Source: Clavaria fumosa (lineage: Eukaryota > Basidiomycota > Agaricomycetes > Agaricales > Clavariaceae). Taken from it: a stretch of 64,000 nucleotides of DNA. The notes under the pieces are model-generated. The model was given only the letters and a program-made list of their open reading frames with translations, did not search any database and had not been told where the DNA came from. The stretch's first letter is position 1. The number at the start of each line of letters is the position of its first letter. Location: NCBI GenBank assembly GCA_951802425.1, contig OX637803.1:806001-870000 (forward strand). Direction: 5' to 3'. This document shows positions 59,571 through 64,000 of the stretch, one piece after another. A program made the position numbers and the translations under genes.

Positions 59571-60179
59571 GATGTGGAATGCTTCTTGAAATCTTTTGAT
59601 ACATTGTGTAAATTCTCAATTCTGTGCCCCCTCTAGAGAGGGGAATGCAGATTCAAATGTGATTTCTTAGCAAATTCATTTCTGTTGTCTTGACTAATGA
59701 CATGCTTTGTGACAAGATACTATTTATAAGTTACCTGGATTTTAAAAAAAGTGCTTGCTCAGTTGAGATATAATGTATTGTGCCCTTAAGGAGGGTGGAT
59801 AATCATGCTCAGACTGCTTTACAATTTATTGATTTGCTCTCTAGACTCTACCTCACAAACTGCTTTCATATCCCTCAGTGCTTGTGCAATGGCCTGTATG
59901 AAATGTTGAGTGGAGGTTTCTGGACAGGAGTGCTTGCATTCAATTCCAAATTTGATGACATCAGGACCAGCAAGATCTGCATGGGCATATCAACACATGA
60001 TGTCATGTTAAAGGATGTGACCCACAATTGATCCCATAGCCATCATGATATGTGGCACCAAAGCTGCACATGTGCCATGAACATGATTCCACTTAAGGAA
60101 GATTTGACCAACATACCCTGTACCTCTGAATAGATGGCCTGCACTCAGACCACTTGTACTCAACACCCATCTCTGACTC
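59429..60179. other. 751-bp CpG-free block across the 3' ends of two convergent genes
   Basis: No CG dinucleotide occurs between the CG at 59427-59428 and the one at 60180-60181. It covers the last helicase codons, the 248-bp intergenic gap and the last exons of carnitine acetyltransferase. The same block is rich in TG and CA. Flanking DNA on both sides has normal CpG density. Confidence 0.95.
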
Positions 60180-62201
60180 CGTTGAAAAAGTTCATCATCA
60201 AAGAGTTGGCACTGTTCCCCATTGGCCAACATGTAACGTAACCCGAGGAGGTGCCTGTCAATCCCGCGGCCAGTTGTGGCCCTTCTTGTAAGTGATGTAT
60301 GGGTTTGGACAGCTCGGCTGAGGAGAGCATGGCGTGACGACATCTGAAGATAAATTTCCATGAGAAAAGTAGCACGGGGAATGCGCATCACATGGGAGTT
60401 ACAGAAGTGGATGGATCGTTCATCCCGAGGACCCATGCTCTACTGTCTGTTGTGAAGGTGCGGATTGTTTCTGTCCGGCCCTTGGCGAAGCTACGCGTGA
60501 GAGCCGTTTCGTACGTGGCGGTGAAATACCCGCGCGTCCTGTACCAGGCGAGCTGGAGGCACATTTGCAAGTACGGGTCGGGTGAAAATTTGGCTGTCGA
60601 AATGAAATCAGGATCAATAATATGCTACAAAGAGAGCACCTACAGATATTTTTGATCCAATCCGCCCCGTACTCCTGGAACCAGAACTCGCTATCATCCG
60701 AATCCTTTATGATAACACTTGCGCGCTGCTCCGCATCGATGCATTCCAGCTTGGTGAAGTTGTCCGTCACCCAGTCCAATCTCTTCCAGCCACCAGTTCT
60801 CGCTTCCAATGTGTCAAAGCAGGGCAACGGCTCTGTTTCCCAGTCCGCTCCCTCGACAATCGCATATTCGCAGACGATGCTGGGCACCAAGCCATCGCAC
60901 GGACTATGCTCGCCCATGGCGCCCGCACGTGTGTTTGACTCGACTACAAGGGTAAAAGCTTTATCGAACCACCTGTTGCGCGCGTTGATAGAGGAACGGA
61001 TGTTATGGAGATGGGCATCGAGATCTAGACACATGTTGGAGGGCGGAAAGAGAGTCGAAACGTCTGGGCCACGAGTCCAGTGGTCGAGGCAGAGCGCGAA
61101 GATCGATTCCTGAATGATCCTGAATGTTTCGCGATTTTGAGGCGACAGGCTGAGATGCCGAAAGTTCTGTTAAGGTAAGTCGAACATCTGACGGGCAGAA
61201 AGTTACATGACGAACTTTCGCCCATGAATCCCGGTCATCGGCACTCAGCACTCCGATCGGGACAGCTTCCTCGCCGCGTCTCCTCCTCTTCTCGGCGTCA
61301 ATGACTACTTGACTAAGTCTTCGTTCAATTTCCTGCCAAGACGCTCGGATAAGATTACGATCGTATACGTCGACCGCGTAGCCCCAGTCGTATAACATGA
61401 CAAATAGCTTGCGCGCATTGGGTGAGGAGGGTGAAGGCGCTTGGGATAACATGTCAGTGCCAGGGAGTGGGATGCGACATATGTTGAACATCTTTGCAGT
61501 GGTATCGCGAATCCATATTCCTGCAAGCATAAGGATAAGCATAGAGCAAATGTCAAGGTATTTCACAGACCCGTCCGTGTGGTATCAGGGTGCAATTCTT
61601 CACTTAAGTGACATTTATGAAAGCCCCGAAACGCGAATAAGCCATACACACCTGTTCAACCTGTCCTTGAAGTCTAATATCCGATGAACCAACCAAGCGG
61701 CGCGTCTCACCTGCCATGGTGTGATATGGTCCCCACCGTCGTTGGTGTAGCGGTTGAGAACATCCTCAGGGACGCCGCTATCGTTTTGGAACGTCAACCA
61801 CCAGTTTGAGTTGATGACAAGTGGCGCTCTCCATTCGAGGTAAATTTTCTTGAGCCAGATATCAGACAGCCAATTGTCCGGCGCCGTCTGATCAAGGGCT
61901 TGGGAACAGAGCGTAAGATGCGCGTTTGTGCTGCGGCGAAAGGAGACCAACCGAGCAAACGCTCCTGACACGTTTTACCAACGCCCATCTCAAAGGACTT
62001 CGCCCATTCGACGCGCCGTTGGTAACTTTTCGCAAACGGGGCCCCCCCACGAGCTTCATCCTCTATGAGGAATGGCTCTATGGATTTCAGGTATTGATCT
62101 AAAGTCTGGCGAAGTGGTGGCACTGGAAGGCGAGGCAGGGTGGGTCGCGCATGGGTTGAGATGCGTCGCACCCGGGGCGTTATTCTGTGCGAAAGGATCA
62201 T
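59819..62201 (-). CDS. CAT2: Carnitine O-acetyltransferase (CAT2 type)
   Basis: Transfers acetyl groups between CoA and carnitine, in mitochondria and peroxisomes. About ten exons. The N-terminus (SHRITPRVRRISTHARPTLPR) is a plausible mitochondrial presequence, followed by LPVPPLRQTLDQYLKSIEPF, the family opening. Then WLKKIYLEWRAPLVINSNWW, LCRIPLPGTDMLS-like RIPLPGTD, DRDSWAKVR, the active-site region EHSPCDGLVPSIVCEY (in active enzymes the catalytic His lies in EHS..DG), and FYTATYETA-type helix YFTATYETALTRSFAKGRTE. The end has DRHLLGLRYMLANGE, WVLSTSGLSAGHLFRGTGFG, GYGINYLAGPDVIKFGIE and EQINKL. No peroxisomal PTS1 is visible. The last exons lie in the CpG-free block. Confidence 0.94.
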
Positions 62202-62331
62202 ACCTGGCAGTCCAGAGCCAATGGGATACTGGACGCCCGTACTAATGTCGCGGCTATGCGGCGCAGTGCATTACCGAGCAGGAAAGTCATTATCATGGCA
62301 AAAACGTAATCTACCCCGAAAGTGGTAAGCA

Positions 62332-63641
62332 CTACTGTATGAGTATCATCCATGCCAATACAAAGTAGAACAACCTAAAAGCGCTAGGTCAGTTCTGATT
62401 AACCAAGTGTCGGACGACTTACAAAAGAGGATACACGGCAAGAAGAATTCGTTGCTGTTCGATTTTGGTGCCGTCTAAAAAGTTCACGGAGGCTAACATT
62501 GAAATTTTCGTCGACATTCGCAATTGCTGAAGAGAAAGCTCAAGCGCACCCCATATACACCACGCCCACGCTGCCAGGGCTACCGGCGCGCGTATCCATA
62601 TGATGCGGACGAAACAAGATATGAGTGCTGCGACGTCCAGAGGTGCTATACAATATCCTAGGACGCAGAGACCCTGGAAAAAGGAGCTGAAATTCTCGTT
62701 GAGCTGTGGATTTTGTATGTAAACGTAGAACTGACACGCGACCGCCTAGGAGCTGGACAAGATGCATGAGCAAGGCGCGCTGAAGAGAGGAGACTTAAAG
62801 AATACTTTGGCTTGCACGGTCACCACGAGGGATCCAATGGATACGATGACGACCACGCTGGTGAAAACGCCCAATGCTTGATTTGATGGTGCCTGATAAC
62901 TGATTATTAGAAACTTGACGGGGTCCAATAGCTGTGGTTGTACATTGATGCTCAACATAATCCCAAGAGCAAGGCACAACAGGAGTGGACCCCACAGGTC
63001 CCAATCTCTGCTCGAATCGCGAGGTTGCTGAATTTGGACGAATGAGAATATTAGGTGCAAACCTTAAGACTTCCCGACCGGTTGATCGTCTAGGGTACAA
63101 TACTTGCACTAATTTCGTGTAAATCGAAAGAAGGTCCCGAGTCTATAGTATTCTTAGTGGAGAACAACTGCCAAGCGACGGAAGGACAAACTATGGTGGT
63201 GGTAACAGGTTCGTCAAGAGTGTCTGTGCCAGTGTACCTTTCGTTCCGTTAGGCAATTAGGTATTCGCGATATATTGATATTTCGCCGCGTTACTCACCG
63301 TCTTTCAACCTGTACACCCCCAAATGTCCGCCTCGCTGCTTTGGGGACGCCACTGTTCGCATCGGAGCCAATATTTCCGGACACAGACGAAGACGAGGCG
63401 GCGTTGGCGCGAGATGGCGGCGCGAGTTGCTCTGGTTCCCTGCTTTTCCCTTTAGTTGCGTTTGGACTGGTGGCAGCCATGGCTGGATGAGAGAAGCTCG
63501 GGATATCAGATTCGTCCAGGTCGTCATCATCGTCTGAAATGATAAAATGAGTACTGCATAAAGGTGGAGTGGTATTTTTTTCGGTTCACCTGCTTGGATA
63601 AATTGCGAAGTTGCAGTAAGCGGCGTGGTCGATTGGTTCAT
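62332..63641 (-). CDS. YIP4: YIP1-family Golgi/ER membrane protein (YIPF6/YIP4 type)
   Basis: Multi-pass membrane protein that binds Rab GTPases in ER-Golgi traffic. About nine exons. The cytosolic N-terminus is acidic (DDDDDLDESDIPSF), then Ser/Ala-rich, then carries the family signature TLDEPVTTTITRDLLSI and VLYPRRS. Membrane segments follow: RDWDLWGPLLLCLALGIML, QALGVFTSVVVIVSIGSLVV, FFQGLCVLGYCIAPLDVAAL, RAPVALAAWAWCIW and a last one FYFVLAWMILIQ at the C-terminus. The block WASVNFLDGTKIEQQRILL needs an intron beginning GTGCGC. The ATG at 63641 was chosen because the upstream part of the frame has only a GTG. It lies 130 bp upstream of carnitine acetyltransferase on the same strand and is head to head with RPT2. 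Confidence 0.93.
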
Positions 63642-63773
63642 TATGTCTGGTGAAGCGTTGAAGCTTGCCACGACGATTTGTTCGCAGGAAGTCCCGATTT
63701 GGTTTTAATTCCCACACGCCAACAGCGTGTTACGCGTCGCTTTCCTCGGTTTTTGCTCCACATCGACACCATC

Positions 63774-64000
63774 ATGGTAGGCGTACATTTCACAATTCCG
63801 TTCGGCGAAGACTCTAATCAAGTCACATTTAGGGCAACACGCCTTCTGGTATGAACTTAGGGAACCAAGGGGAGGGTTCAAGACAGCAAGACAACAACAA
63901 TAACAATGCCGACGACAAGCAGAAGCGGAAGAAATGGGAGCCACCCCAACCTGCACTTGGGCACAGGCGAAAGAAGAAACGCGGTCCCGACGCGGCTTCA
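63774..64000 (+). CDS. RPT2: 26S proteasome ATPase RPT2, 5' part (runs off the right edge)
   Basis: AAA ATPase of the proteasome base. Only the first 57 residues are in the window. The first coding exon seems to be just the ATG (63774-63776), followed at once by a 56-bp intron with a GTAGGC donor and ACATTTAG acceptor. Exon 2 starts at 63833 with GNTPSGMNLGNQ, giving an N-terminal MGNT, the myristoylation signal conserved in RPT2. A stretch of Asn/Asp/Gln follows, then KWEPPQPALG and RRKKKRGPDAAS, the typical RPT2 lead-in. The AAA domain lies beyond the window. Confidence 0.93.

Noticed and set aside
1..64000. Prokaryotic-style systems (operons, CRISPR, riboswitches) and mobile elements
   Set aside because: No direct-repeat arrays, transposase motifs or long terminal repeats were seen; the sequence is intron-rich fungal DNA.

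Overview
The window reads as nuclear DNA of a filamentous basidiomycete fungus, most likely an Agaricomycete. Almost every gene is broken by many short GT-AG introns of about 45-110 bp, exons can be as small as 8 bases, intergenic gaps are short, and the proteins best match the fungal branch of their families. Base composition is near 50 percent GC with abundant CpG, apart from one sharply CpG-free block at 59429-60179. I found no rRNA, tRNA, CRISPR array or intact transposon. Gene models were assembled by eye by joining exons in frame. Internal exon borders are usually firm where the family is conserved; starts and last exons are less certain.

Layout, left to right. 1-1043 (-): 5' part of a CAX-type cation/proton antiporter. 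1451-3782 (+): cytochrome c oxidase subunit 4 and an ABHD11-like hydrolase. 4489-6034 (+): low-complexity protein with a CxxC finger. 6586-8486 (+): OMA1-type membrane protease. 8879-9658 (-): unknown acidic protein. 10136-11445 (+): DUF1295/steroid-reductase-like membrane protein. 11844-14396 (-): Rieske-containing AIF-like flavoprotein. 14532-16143 (+): PPN2-like phosphatase. 16436-18806 (-): type I metacaspase. 18979-20384 (+): Mediator subunit 19. 20965-23710 (-): IVY1-like BAR/IMD protein. 23913-24933 (-): SARAF. 25088-27789 (+): methionyl-tRNA synthetase. 27946-28979 (+): splicing factor CWC26. 29514-30502 (-): HSP20-fold protein. 31193-31909 (-): gamma-glutamylcyclotransferase-like. 32008-33760 (+): class V PLP enzyme. 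34317-35107 (+): small unknown. 35736-37094 (-): PP2A catalytic subunit. 37282-39494 (+): CCT5. 41076-42782 (+): aspartic-protease homologue lacking both catalytic motifs. 43453-46165 (+): SUN-domain protein. 46558-47877 (+): Sec14-like. 48043-48440 (+): PAM18/TIM14. 49755-50624 (-): secreted Gly-His-Ser repeat protein. 52433-53361 (+): EFM4-type methyltransferase. 53380-56589 (-): NOM1/SGD1. 56803-59570 (+): superfamily 1 helicase. 59819-62201 (-): carnitine acetyltransferase. 62332-63641 (-): YIP1-family protein. 63774-64000 (+): start of proteasome ATPase RPT2.

Most of this is housekeeping. Several genes act in or on mitochondria (COX4, ABHD11-like, OMA1, possibly the AIF-like protein, PAM18, carnitine acetyltransferase). 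Others serve translation and ribosome assembly (MetRS, EFM4, NOM1), transcription and splicing (MED19, CWC26), and protein quality control (CCT5, RPT2, OMA1). Many neighbours are head to head with 100-200 bp between start codons, suggesting shared promoters. The less ordinary parts are the CpG-free block over the joined 3' ends of the helicase and carnitine acetyltransferase genes, the inactive-looking aspartic protease, the secreted repeat protein, the tight cyclotransferase/PLP-enzyme pair, two 8-nt micro-exons, and an RPT2 gene whose first coding exon is only the start codon.
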